This document shows positions 52,691 through 64,000 of a stretch of 64,000 nucleotides of DNA, piece after piece; position 1 is the stretch's first letter; every line of letters starts with the position of its first letter. The notes beneath the pieces are model-generated. The model did not search any database and was not told the DNA's origin. It saw only the letters and a program-made list of their open reading frames with translations. The DNA lies in assembly GCA_019095985.1 (NCBI GenBank), contig CM032666.1, positions 52,082,615 to 52,146,614 of the forward strand. The letters are read 5' to 3'. The translations under genes were made by a program, and so were the position numbers. The DNA comes from Streblospio benedicti. Its lineage: Eukaryota > Annelida > Polychaeta > Spionida > Spionidae.

Positions 52691-55439
52691 CTCCTCTCTA
52701 CTCTAACTGATGATATTGTGATCACCACAGGGTGAGAGACAAGACGTTCGTCAAATGCAAACCGCCAACGGACAGGAAACATTGGATCATAAACCAGTGA
52801 GTCACGGAGGTGATGCTTTGTTGAATTTAAACAGGCAAATCAGTGTACAACAAGGCCACCGTACTCGTGTAACAGTACGCTCGGACCGGTCCTCACCAGT
52901 CCCACCTAGCCTGAGTGCTCTGACTCCATCATCTTCCCCTCAAGGCAGACGTACTGCCCTAAGGGATCGCCCTATCCATATTACACCGAGCCTGGTAGGT
53001 TTTGACTGGACCCACTAAACCTTGCCATGGACAAACGTGTTGATGGACCACTCAGTAAGCAGTAAATTGGGATTAAGACCCCTGTAAGTGCGGGAGTAAC
53101 CCCCTGAGCTACCTCTGGGTAACTTGCTGGATCGCCATGAACCGATAACTATTTCTAGTAATGAGCAGATGACCCAGGAGTAACCTGACATACATCGAGC
53201 TACTCTTGTGGACCTGTAAGACATGGATGGGGCTTGCAACTTAAATGTATCATCCTCATCTGTCAGGGTACGGCACTAAAACCAGACCTCCAGCAGTAGT
53301 ATGCTGGCAACAGCCCCTTCTGAAACAGCTGGGACTGCTACATTTGTTGGATTCCGGAGCTTCAAATCTCACAAACAGTGCACTCCAACATGTTGATTCC
53401 AGAGCTGCAGATTCCTGGAACCCTGTTCAAACTTCATCTTTCAGAGCCACTGGCCTCCACAGCAATTTTGTATTGTCACCTTCGAGAGCTTTAATGCTCA
53501 GGACCAGTACAATTCACTCAGCTTTTTCACCAGACTTTCCGAACAACATGCTGTACCAGCCTTCAGGGACTTCCATGTTTCATAACGAGAATAGGAGTCA
53601 CTCCTCTGCATCTCTGGAGCTCCGGACCAGCTACATCAACTCTCAAGCCTCTGGGTTCCGAACAACTTCCGTTCTGGAGCTGTTGAGCTCTGGGACAGCC
53701 ATACTCATTCTGGAACAGTACAGCCCGTTCCGCATCACTGGAGCTCCAGAACGGGATCACTTCCTAAGACTTGGGGTTCCAGAACACTGGGAACAGGACT
53801 ACCCTTTCAGACGTAAAGCTTTACAGGTACAGAACTGTATTTATGGAACACCTTCCACTACTCAACAACAGGCATGGTGCTGGCGATGTGGTGAACAAGG
53901 CCACTGTAGTTGGTACTTCCCTGAAATGCGTACCCTGGTTTGATCCACCACTGTACACGTTGCATTGACTGATTCCCAGCAACATTGCAGGGCAGTCAGT
54001 CACAGAGAAAACATCTGAGGCTGTGAACCGGCCACTGCTGTGCCTCTGGTACACACCACTATTACAACCGGAGTTAGACATAAGTGGTAGACCTACAGCC
54101 CTGGTCTAACCAAAAACTAGCTGGTCTACCAACATTTGCCAGTAGATAGACTTATGGTCTACCTGGTTGTGGCAGGTGCATCATGTAGAAATTTAAAAAA
54201 ATACTCTTGTCCAACAATCATTTGAATCGTCATGCTTATTTCAACAAATACAGAGAATTATGTCATTATTTACTGTCAGTGTAAATGTTCGTTTTATCAA
54301 ACTATCCACATCCCTTTCATGGCAGTCATCTAAATGCCGGGCTACCTGATTTTGAGCAGGTCCACCTGATATCTAAACTTGGTAGACCTATGTCTACTAC
54401 CTTAACAGTCCTCATGTCCAACTCTGCTACGCATGTTCTAGATGTTGAAGGTTGTATGGCACTCGATGTCATCCAGAGTCTGGACCCCCACACGTCCAGC
54501 CACATCTGGTACCCTATTCAATGTGCTGATCTGCTGATCAGGAATGCTGATCAGGACTAAAAAACACCACAATTACATTTACATTATTCACCCCAATTAC
54601 CACTGGTGATGGAGATGTGGGATTTTTGCAGTGGGCTTAGTATGACACATAGGCCCAAACCAGGTTGCTTCACTCCCCACTATGCGCTACCTTGGAAGTA
54701 TAGCAGGGTTTGAACCTGGTACCTTGGATGAGCTGTCATGTGTCTAGATTGGATACCAGGGCCCTCTGGCGTGGGTGTTGTCAGTGCACACTGTACAGCA
54801 ACTCGTGCTAGAAGAGCTTAAGACACATAAGGATGACCTTCAACACAGTTGTTCTACTGCACATAGCTGCGAGGTTGTGCTGTATGCAACATATTTGGAG
54901 ACATGGAAGGACGAAGTCCTGCCACCCGCAAGTGACGTCATGGACACCTATGACGATGAGCCCAATAGGCCTCCAGACCAGACAATAGCTCCCCCATGGT
55001 TTTGGACCGTAGGCCGACAACCAGGTGATTCTTCGTCCGGAAGTTGCGTCTCAAGTCCCAGATCCATGAGGAGGGCCATGTCCTTTAGTCTGGGCCCTGT
55101 CTAGCGTAGCCCTGTGAAGAGATCTTTGTTATAGATTGAGAGAACCCCTTGCTCAATCAGGTTAGTACAATGGCCCCCACCTCTGATCGTAACATTTCAG
55201 CCACGTTACCTTCAGGCACCTTAAGTCAGGGTTCTCGCGGATTATGAGGAGCAGACCAAGCACATTGCCAAACATACGAGGAAAGATATCAGCTCAGAAA
55301 CCCTATATGGGTTACCAACCAGTGGTGTCGCGACTGCCTTTGTGCCGGGACGATTGAGAGATGATTTAAGGTGATTGACAGCCTGACACCCCTGAAGACG
55401 TCAGATACTTTCTGTTCCATCGTTCAGGGTTGAGGCACT
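52691..55439 (+). mobile_element. Central region of the inverted repeat with gag-like frame (fossil)
   Basis: A 2.75-kb, more GC-rich segment between the arms. The 232-codon frame 53245-53943 has an N-terminal LLHLLDSGASNL phrase, Ser/Leu/Thr-rich middle built on repeated GAGCT/TTCCGGA words, and a C-terminal QAWCWRCGEQGHCSW, resembling a retroelement zinc knuckle. Other frames (52755-53018, 54285-54560, 54775-55104) are unassigned. It may be the remains of a retroelement of uncertain class. It looks old and broken. Class (LTR, DIRS-like with inverted ends, or other) is not decided. Confidence 0.4.
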
Positions 55440-56643
55440 CTCAATGCTTTATCATCCTTGTGAATATGTTCTTAAGACTTTCAGGTCTCCTCCAGGCACC
55501 AGATTGATGGCCTCCGAGTGGAACTCACACTGGTGCTGGTGATGATTCAGACCACGGTACAAGCAGAGTTGTGTCCTACCAAGAGTAACACACCCAGTGC
55601 ACAAGGTTGTATTCACCTTAATATGACGTGGGAACAATAATAGTGGCCCCAAATCTATCAGATTTTGGGTTGCTGGTTCCTACTTATTGTTGCTTCAACC
55701 ACTCAAACTGTTCTGTGGGCTGTTCCTGCTTCCCGGATTTGTAAACGCGTGCAGTATAATATACACATCTTCGTAACAGATGTAAATGACGTAACAAATG
55801 TAGGAGAATCCATGTGGGACCCACCTAGCTTAAGCCCGGGTCAATTAAGAGTTTAATTGACCTAATTTTATGAGGGTGGATCCTTCAATCCACCCACCCG
55901 GGCTGACCTACTCTAGCTTTGCTCACACTAGAAAGAACATTATTTACATTTATTTTTCTCATGTAAAGCTACTTATTATGCAATGATATCATACACTGTT
56001 GTAAAGGTGAGATTGTAATCAGTCCAATTGTATGTGATGACTAGTTTCTTATTTTTGTGGTCCTCATTCAACGAAAATAAAGTTTCAGTTCTATTCAATG
56101 AGGTTTACATCACCATTTGCTTAGAATTTGAGTGGTTGAAAGTGATCAATTGATGAGTCTGTAAAATTTTCAGATTGGTACACATAAATACATATTAGGC
56201 ACTGTTGCAGTGTTTAGAGAATAAGCATTTGTCTGGTATATAATAAATTGCCAAAATGGAAGATCTCAGTGTCTGGGATGAAACGTAAGCTAAAAATTAG
56301 AGAGTATTTTTTCATTGTTTTTTTAAATGACGAGTGGCTGTAAGACACATTTGTAAAATTAACGATTTCCCTATATCAATAAGTGTCAGAAATATTCTAT
56401 AGGCATCACTGTAAAGAGGACAATATGAACTTCGTAATGGTATATTACACATTGCATATATCATCAAACACAACTTGTATATGGGGTCCCAAACACTCAA
56501 GAAAAATCATGCTCCGTTGAATGACACAGAATTCACCCCGAACGAATTCGAAGGGGTGTTTTCCAAACACATTTTCGTAATAAAAAGCCACTCGTTATGC
56601 AATGCCATCATACATGGCTGGATAGCTGAGGTTCAAAGCAATT
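55440..56643. repeat. Large inverted repeat, right arm
   Basis: Inverted counterpart of 51505-52690. Its outer end is cut at about 56643, where Ty3/gypsy pol sequence starts in mid-domain, so the junction is a deletion or insertion breakpoint. Confidence 0.85.
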
Positions 56644-59208
56644 ATAATATCCCCCAAAGTTGAACCTTTGATCGATTCATTACGAGGTGCCAAATATTTT
56701 GCTTCTTTGGATATGATTTGTGCATATCATCAAATAAAAGTTGCTGAAGAAGACCAAGAGAAAACCGCTTTTGTAACACCAGTTGGTTTCTATGAACATG
56801 TCAAACTTGCTTTCGGTCTATCCAATATTCCCAGTACCTTTCAAAGCATGATAGATAAAGTTCTAGAGGGTTTAGTGGGAAACATTTGTGTGGTTTATCT
56901 TGATGATATTTTGTTTTGGGAAAACCAAGTCGGAATTGTATCAAAATTTACAAGCTGTTTTTGATCGTATAAAAAATGCAAATTTACGTTTGAAAACAAA
57001 AAAATGCAAGTTTTTGTGCGACAAAATTAATTTTTTAAGACATACGGTTTCTGTTGCAGGGATTTAGTGTTCTGAGGAACATATTAAAGCTGTCAAGGAG
57101 TGGGGAGAGCCATCTGATGACAAACAATTACAATTTATTTAGGATTTGCAAACTTTTACCGCAGATATGTACCCACCTTTGCCAAAATTGCAGAACCATT
57201 AACAAAGTTGTTTCGTGGTCACAAACATACAAAGAGGTCTAGCCAGCAAAGTTTAAGCAATAGTAAGAAGTGTAAGGAAGTAAGTCCCACACCATGGAAG
57301 TGGGAAGAGGAACAGCAAGTTGCTTTCGATACATTGATGTGTTTGACTGAACCACCTATTTTAGCATACCCTGATTTTACGAAACCATTTCATTTACACA
57401 CAGATGCCTCGAAGCAAGGGTTAGATGCTGTGCTTTATCAGGGTGATGAGCAAGGTAAACTAAGAGTAATTGCATATGGTAGTCGTACTTTAAATAATGC
57501 TGAGCGCAATTACAGTGCACATAAGTTGGAATTTTTAGCTTTGAAATGGGCCGTTACACAAAAATTCAATTACTATCTTCTCAGTTCAAAATTCGAAATT
57601 TACACTGATCATAATCCTTTACTTTACTTGACATCCACTGCAAAGTTAGATGCCTAGGGTCATCGTTGGGTTGCAGAGTTAGCAAATTATAACTTTACTA
57701 TTCATTACAAACCAGGTTTGAAGAATGTGAATGCAGATTCCCTTTCAAGACGTCCAAATCCTGAGATGGAGCAACAGCAGTGTAAGAATCAAAAGGATTC
57801 TGAAGTCTTTTGAGATATTTGCAGGGTGATTTCCGACAACGAATTGGAAGGTGTTGCACAGAGTGTCGGAGTGTGTTCGATGTAGGTAACCTGTAATTCT
57901 ACCACAGTAGGTGATCCACCAGTTGATTGGTATTCTGAGCAAAGGAAACACCAGTTGTTGAGTAGGTTAATCAACATTGTTTCGTCAACAAGCCAGCTGA
58001 GTGAGGGTCAACGCAAGAAGGAACATCCTAAAGTAAGACAATATCTCTCATATTTCAAGCAATTGGTGCTGAAAAGTGATGTGTTCTATAAGAAGTCTGT
58101 GGATCTGCTCAAGAAGGAAGTTTTACGTTTGATCGTGCCTTCACAGTTACGCAAACTGTCGCATGATACAGTTGGTCATCCCGGTGAGGAAAAAGCTTTA
58201 AGTTTAGCACAGAGCAGGTATTTTGGGTCGGTTTACCCAAGGATATTGAAAACAATATTAAAAGTTTTAGAAGGTGCACGTGTGCAAAAGCACCCTATTT
58301 ACCACAGCGTTCACCTCTGGTAAGTATCGTTTACTTGCGCCAATGGAGTTGTTGTGCATAGATTTCCTAAGTCTAGAGGAGTCTAAAGGGAAATTTTGTA
58401 ATGTTTTAGTGGTTACAGATCATTTTACAAAGATGTCTTTGGACTTTCCCACTCGTAATCAGGAAGCCAAGACACTTGCCAAAATTCTCGTTGATCATTT
58501 TATGACAAATGGGTGGGATATTCCAGAAAGATTGCATTCAGATTAAGGTGCCTCATTTGAGAACAAAATTATTTCTCATTTGTGTGAAACAATTGGAATC
58601 AAGAAAAGCGAATTGGAAAGATCATGTGTCTGCCATGGCTCATGCATATAATTGCATGGTCCACGAGTCTACAGGTTTTACTCCATATTTTCTGATGTTT
58701 GGCCGTTGTCCAAGACTACCTCTTGACATTTACTTAGGCAGGGGGGAACCATTGAACTTGAACTCTACTGCACAAGATGTACGTGATGTGTTGCAGTCAG
58801 CATACAAAGTGGCAAGTGAGATTGCAAAAGCTCGAGCCTCTCAAGCAAAGAGTTTTAATAAAAAGGTTAGGGGGTCCAGACTATAGGGTGTCCAGACTAG
58901 AGGTTGGTGATTTGGTGCTAGTCAGGAATGTTGGCCTCAAAGGTAAATGTAAACTGGCTGACAGGTGGAAAAATGAAATTTTTATTGTCGATGCTCAGCC
59001 AAGTGCTGGGATTCCTGTCTATAAGGTACGGTCAGAAGACACTGGATTGTTGAAAATTTTACATCAAAATAATTTACTTCTGTTGACGTTACCATGGCCT
59101 GATACTAAAGAAGCGATATCGATTGAGTCAGGAGATGGTAGGGATGAAAGTGATGTGGAAATAGTTGTTGAAGTTGAAGTCGCCAGGGGCCGGAGCGTCT
59201 TTACCTGA
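56644..59208 (+). mobile_element. Ty3/gypsy pol fossil (RT, RNase H, integrase)
   Basis: Parts in order: reverse transcriptase from within the domain, with YHQIKVAEEDQEKTAFVTPV and the catalytic VVYLDDILF (56668-56964); RNase H with FHLHTDASKQGLDAVLYQ and IYTDHNPLLYLTS (57208-57657); integrase zinc-finger region with LRKLSHDTVGHPGEEKA (58140-58200), core with LCIDFLSLEES and NVLVVTDHFTKM (58340-58440), ESTGFTPYFLMFGRCPRLPL (58670-58730), and the C-terminal VGDLVLVRNVGLKGKCKLAD region (58900-59100). No gag or LTRs were identified. The element is truncated at the left and carries several breaks (roughly half a dozen), so it is an old, inactive copy. Confidence 0.9.
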
Positions 59209-60772
59209 AGCGCATCCTGGTAGGGCATTGACCTCCCGCTCGAGGCCTGTTTGTCGAGGGCACGTACACCTGTGCGTTTCACGTACAAGCGAATCTGCCT
59301 CCTGACCCACTTTCCAGGAACTAGGCACGCGCCTACGGGTTCCTGGAACCCCTCTTATCGAGGGCAGGTACACCCGCACGTCTTACGTACAAGTGTACTA
59401 CATTGTGATCTCCTTTCCGAAGGACACTGTAGGCACCTGCAGGTTCCTGGAACCGCGCCGGGGGACGTTGACGTAAATCGGTAAGGACGTACACACTTGA
59501 CCTCCACATCCACCCACCCCTGCAACGCTAATCCCGTGATGGTCGCTAGGAGCCGTAACACCAACGTAAATAGGTCTGGGGCCGTCATTGCCACCGCTGA
59601 TCCTTCCAGAGTGGGTCAAGCGGGCAGTGACCCCCGTCCATTACCTCTTGGTGATCATTTACGACAATCTACGGGCCGGGAAGTCCTACCTACTGTCCTG
59701 CCTACCCATTCCATGGGGGTCACTGCGTCACTTACAGCTGCCTAGCCACTGGACACTTTCAGGGCTATCCGTGCGTGTATTGACCAGTGCCCACCATCGC
59801 ACTGACGGGATTTCATGAATAACCCTATGAAAATGAAGTATTTTGGTGGGAAAAGGGGAGGGGGCGCCTTGCGCCCCCTGGATCTGCCTATGGCCCGGTG
59901 CGGGTGACGCCTGGTCCACGGCTTGTCTCATGTCCCGATCGGTCCAGGGGTGACCTAATTGGAATACCCTGGCTAGCATTGCTGCAATAACCATGGATCA
60001 ACACCTGACCGGCAGTCCCGCTTATGGATACCCGCCCATGAGGGTGGGGACTGCCCCAACCCTTGTCCCATCCACGAGGGCGACCCGCTATCCTGTAGGA
60101 AGCCCGCGACTGAGTGTGGAGGCATAACCACCACGACGTTTCCACGTGCGCCAGGGGCAAACCGCCTTGGCAGTCACCTTGAGCAGGAGTCCCCAAACCG
60201 GGACATGCCTAGCACTTCGGCGTATACCCACCAGGCTTCCAGGGAACCCGATACTGACTCTCGCACGTCGAACGTAACTGTGCTGGCTCCCAGGGCCGCT
60301 GTGGGTCATAACGCCCTCATGCATACTGCCATCCGTACAGTCGCTTTGGGAACATAACGCAAACAACCCCTGCAGAGGTGGGCTGCCCTTCTTGTCACGT
60401 ATGACCAGGTCGGGGGTGGTCGGTACCGTGGCTCCCAGGTGGCGACCCTCATCCCTCAACGGCACACTACCAGGTGGATCCGGGATTTGGAAGCCCTTGG
60501 CCCTGGCATCAGTTGTAATACGGAGGTACGGTCTATGTGCTGGGTTGGATGTAATAATCAAATCATGGCCAGGTTCCCAAACTTCCCCTGCCATACACTG
60601 CAAGGGTGACATCGAGGGATTCGTACACGGGACCCTGGATGGGCTACCTACACGCGAAATTCGGAACCAGGGACTTCTTGCATGCGTGATTTCAATGCAC
60701 ACCGCACGATTACTCACGCTGGACAAGCTGGAAATCTACAAGGAAGGACTCCAACACATCTGTGCTACATTA
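59209..60772. other. GC-rich block of unknown nature
   Basis: About 1.55 kb, markedly GC-richer than its flanks, directly after the gypsy pol remnant. It contains two tandem 104-bp units (59254 and 59358, each with TCGAGGGCA, ACGTACAAG and GGGTTCCTGGAACC-like words), a perfect 9-bp hairpin AGGGGGCGC/GCGCCCCCT (59859-59879) and the CCCCCTGGATCTGCCTAT phrase shared with 37975. The minus strand is open for 212 codons (60088-60726) but resembles no family, and is Pro/Arg/Gly-rich as expected from composition. It may be the 3' part of the adjoining element or a separate repeat. Confidence 0.4.
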
Positions 60773-63700
60773 ATAAGTATAAGTATAAGTAAGTATAAGT
60801 ATTTTTATTTCGGAAACAAGTCCATAGAAGTAATTAAAAATAGATACAATACATACAGATGAATAACATTATCACATATGTTACTTAAAACAGGAGTTCA
60901 TACCATTTACAGCAAATATTACTGCTGTAAATAAAATAAAAAAATGAGAAGATAAACATGCTTTGCATAAACTATTTTTACTTTGAAATAAGCGACTTCT
61001 AAATCTGTATATTGCTTTTCTCATAAGTATGTTAAAACAATCAATATTTTTATTTAAAAGTTCTGAGAAACACTACATCTTCCATCTAGTTTAAAAAGAG
61101 CTCTAAAAACATTGTTGTATTATACAGACACTTTCTTATAACTACTCTTACTATAAGATGCCCATAACTGACAACAGTAAAAATTACTACAGTAGGTTTT
61201 AAAAAGTTGAATCTTAACATAATCATTGCAGTTTCGGAATTTGTTGATTAGAACATTACCCCTGCAATAGGTAGCCTGAATTTGCTTGCATATAGCCCTG
61301 TCATCACAATTATTACTACAAATAAAAATACCTAAATATTTATGTTCATCAATCCATTTTAGTGCTTTTCTATCCTGGTACATGGGAGGAGGAGACATGT
61401 TTTTATACATTTAGGATAAACAGCAATGCAAGCAATTTTCTTTGCATTATAGACCATTTTATATTTCTTAGCATACCTTTCACATACTTTCAGCAAGAAC
61501 TGTAAAGCAGTTGGTGCAGACGCCAGAAGTACAGAGTCATCGGCATAGAACAGATGATTGATACAAACATTGTTATTATAGCAACCAACATTAGTATTTG
61601 ATAATTCTTGAAGCAGACCACCCTTAAACACATTAAAATAAATCGGGGAAAGAATTCCACCTGTCTAAGACCGTTGGTGCCATTAAAAGGCGTAGATAAT
61701 TTATCACACCATTTGATAATAAAATTCTGCTTCATATACCGATACATAAATAAACGAACAATAAGAGAGGGTAAACCATCGCATGAGATAATAACTTTTC
61801 AAACATATGCCAATAGTTAATGTGGTCGAACGCTTCCGATGCATCTACAAAGCACAGATAAATAGGACTAGAACACGATACATAGTAATTTATGGTTTCT
61901 TTCAAAACAAATGCACACATATCAGTAGAGTGATTAGCTTTAAAACTAAATTGGTTGCATGATGTATGAAATACATTTTTATATTTATGAAATACCATTT
62001 GTACCAGCCAGTTTGGTGTTTGAGTAAATGACGACGGACATCTATAGATTTTTAACTTCTTTTATTGACACAACTTTACAAACATCTACAGACATCGTGA
62101 AAACTAAAAGTACATATATAACACAGCATTGTTTAGACGGAATCAGACTTGAATTAACTCAAAGTATGAAATAATCTAAAATATGACACAGCCTTACAAA
62201 CTAAAAATGTCTTGGAATTAGCTATATACTTATACAAAGAAAATACTGTAGTTACCATGTTTCCTCACTAACCAAACAGGTGGCAAAACAACACATGAAC
62301 AGTAAAATGCAGAATACAAATTACATTTAGAAGATTCTGGAAGAAAGGGTAGCTACTGTATGGGGCTCTAGGTAAATAGGCCTAGCACTTCTAGAAACGT
62401 GTTGTAAAGCAACTTATTTGATAAACATATTCTATAATGAAATAATACAATACAAAACATGCATGATAATTATTGTAGATTACTATAATATCAAACACAA
62501 ATTTAGGGATATGATAACTAGTAATAGTATAACACTTACACTTACAAATAAACATTATAAATATAGATTCACAATGTGCTCAATTTAAACATAATATATA
62601 TATATAGGTTCATAACGTCATAATACACATTATTTACTTATCACAGGTTCTACTGTTATACCATTATTTCAAGTATCTTTGAAGAAATGCAGGTTATTGC
62701 AATTGGACAGTAATTATTTTTATCACATATATTGCCCTTGTTGTCTTTTAAAAGTGGGATAATTAGAGAGTCCATGACACGTTCAGGAATATAACCATGT
62801 ACTATCATATTATTTATAAGAACACAGAGTAATACATACAGCCTATCATTTGCAAATTTATAGTGCTCGCTGCTTAGCCCATCCATACCTACTGAGACAC
62901 CAGTTTTAAGCTCTTTAATAGCAGCTTTTACATCAGACACTGTGAACATAACAGCATCACCTTGCAAGGATCTGATTCTATTTTGTACAAACTGCTGTTT
63001 TGATTTATCTTTTGAGGAATTTAGGATATCATAAAAGTGATCCCTCTACATGTCACATATACTATCTTTACCTATGGCACCACCAATCGATGATAAGACA
63101 CTGGAAACTTTAGAGTTATTTATATTCTTCACTTCATTCCAAAATGCTTTACTGTTTTTTGATAACAACCTTTTAACCAGAGTCACTAATCTTATTATTT
63201 TGTCGCTGCTTTCATTTCCTGAAAGCATATTTAAAATGAGCACGAGTTCGTCTCATACTCTCATAGACGGGGCCATAGCGAGGGCTGCGATTGGCTCTCC
63301 AGGTTAGGAATGCATCACGTACCTCACTGTGCAGATCCCGACAGGGTCCATTCCATCCAGGTAATAATTTGTACGAGTTGGTTGCTTGTTTATAGCAAAG
63401 GTGTCACCTGCATCATGAAGTGCTTCTACAATGTTGTCATACAGCTTGTCTATGGCTGCTATATGACAAGAGTTTTTACAGTGTAAGTCATTGCACCAGG
63501 CAAGTTCGTGGGGAAACTGAATGAAACCAAGTGTCTGGCAGGTATTCCTATGGTATTCCTGCACTTGAGCACTAGTAAGTGTATCCCAATGAATTTTGCG
63601 TGAAGGGATTGATCTTACCTCTGCTGATGCACCTGACTGTTGACAGCCAGGTGGGAGTTTAACACTGGCTATGAGAGGTAAATGATCAGAGCTGGCCATA

Positions 63701-64000
63701 CCATAATTGACGCTCACAGAGTCCACAAGTGCATGTGCACTAGTAGTGCAGATGATATGGTCAATCCAGGAATTGGTTTGATGAGCACCACTTACATATG
63801 CGAATGTTTCACTTCCTGACAGCAGCGTATTGTCAGTGATGGACTGATTCGCCTCAGCACAGAAGTTAGATAACAAGTTTCCAAATTGGTGAGAGATACT
63901 GCCTCTACAGTCCTGAGACACATCTGAATTGAAATCGTCCATTATGTAAATATATGGGGTGGTTGCAGTAGTTACTAAGGAGTCTATTTTTTCAAGGTAC
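60773..64000 (-). pseudogene. APE-type LINE (endonuclease + reverse transcriptase), runs off the right edge
   Basis: Minus strand, 5' end beyond the window. 63942-63304: apurinic-like endonuclease C-terminal half with NSWIDHIICTTSAHALVDSV and GMASSDHLPLIASV (catalytic SDH). 63243-63046: linker with LSKNSKAFWNEVKNIN. 62967-62656: RT start with IKELKTGVSVGMDGLSSEHY and NYCPIAITCISSKILEIMV. 61998-61732: FVDASEAFDHINYWHMFEKL (motif A). 61631-61359: NHLFYADDSVLLASAP (catalytic YADD). 61410-61120: WIDEHKYLGIFICSNNCDD. The 3' end is a (TTATAC)-like run at 60773-60803. Frame changes split the ORF, so it is dead but only moderately decayed. Clade CR1/Jockey-like, tentative. Confidence 0.9.
62000..62657. 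mobile_element. 658-bp insertion in the LINE with 8-bp target duplication
   Basis: ATACCATT at 61992-61999 and again at 62658-62665 flanks DNA that interrupts the LINE between KILEIMV and HKYKNVFHTSCNQF. When the insert is ignored the LINE protein reads across the site at the usual family spacing. The insert is AT-rich, non-coding, starts TGTACCAGCCAG and ends GGTTCTACTGTT. The 8-bp duplication suits a hAT-type MITE, but the ends are not convincingly inverted, so the class is open. Confidence 0.75.

Noticed and set aside
60088-60726. 212-codon minus-strand frame as a gene
   Set aside because: GC-rich composition makes long frames likely; no motif, no homologue recognised. Recorded only as part of the GC-rich block.

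Overview
This is a non-coding-rich, AT-rich animal nuclear window with one 100-base assembly gap. The repeat mix suggests a marine invertebrate with a large, heterozygous genome: P element with a THAP domain, Penelope-like elements, CR1/Jockey-like and RTE-like LINEs, hAT-like MITEs, Ty3/gypsy fossils and tRNA-related repeats. The species cannot be named from sequence alone. There is no bacterial-style gene organisation, CRISPR array or phage module.

One host gene is convincingly supported. It is a calmodulin-like gene on the + strand whose recognised coding exons lie at 21367-21397, 21573-21716, 28009-28088, 43876-44032 and 50305-50888, followed by AATAAA at 50966. Exon lengths 31 and 144 and the phases of three splice junctions equal those I know from vertebrate calmodulin genes. 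All four EF-hand loops look calcium-competent. Instead of stopping after EF-hand 4, the last exon runs on for about 188 residues of basic, Ser/Gln/Asn-rich, probably disordered tail. The first exon, expected to hold little more than ATG, is not securely identified.

The gene's introns are a repeat archive. Intron 3 (21717-28008) holds a Ty3/gypsy remnant whose LTR is split by a hAT-like MITE, a palindromic element, a tRNA-related repeat, a minus-strand LINE and a tandem Penelope-like endonuclease remnant. Intron 4 (28089-43875) holds a P-element transposase split by an RTE-like LINE, another LINE, a non-autonomous LTR element with a 54-bp coding minisatellite, an odd block of CTCCGC/TTCGC words, microsatellites, and a 2-kb direct duplication whose copies end exactly at the acceptor of the EF-hand 3/4 exon. 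Intron 5 holds a composite tRNA-related insertion bounded by a 14-bp target-site duplication and smaller repeats.

Upstream (1-21 kb) I see no certain gene. There are palindromes, MITEs, a degenerate 190-bp tandem repeat, a TIR element with a KRBA2/Ginger-like integrase tail, long microsatellites and a disrupted LINE. Downstream (51-64 kb) is a very large inverted repeat with arms of about 1.15 kb around a gag-like frame, then a decayed Ty3/gypsy pol region, a GC-rich block of unknown nature, and a minus-strand LINE with APE endonuclease and reverse transcriptase that is itself split by a 658-bp insertion and runs off the right edge.
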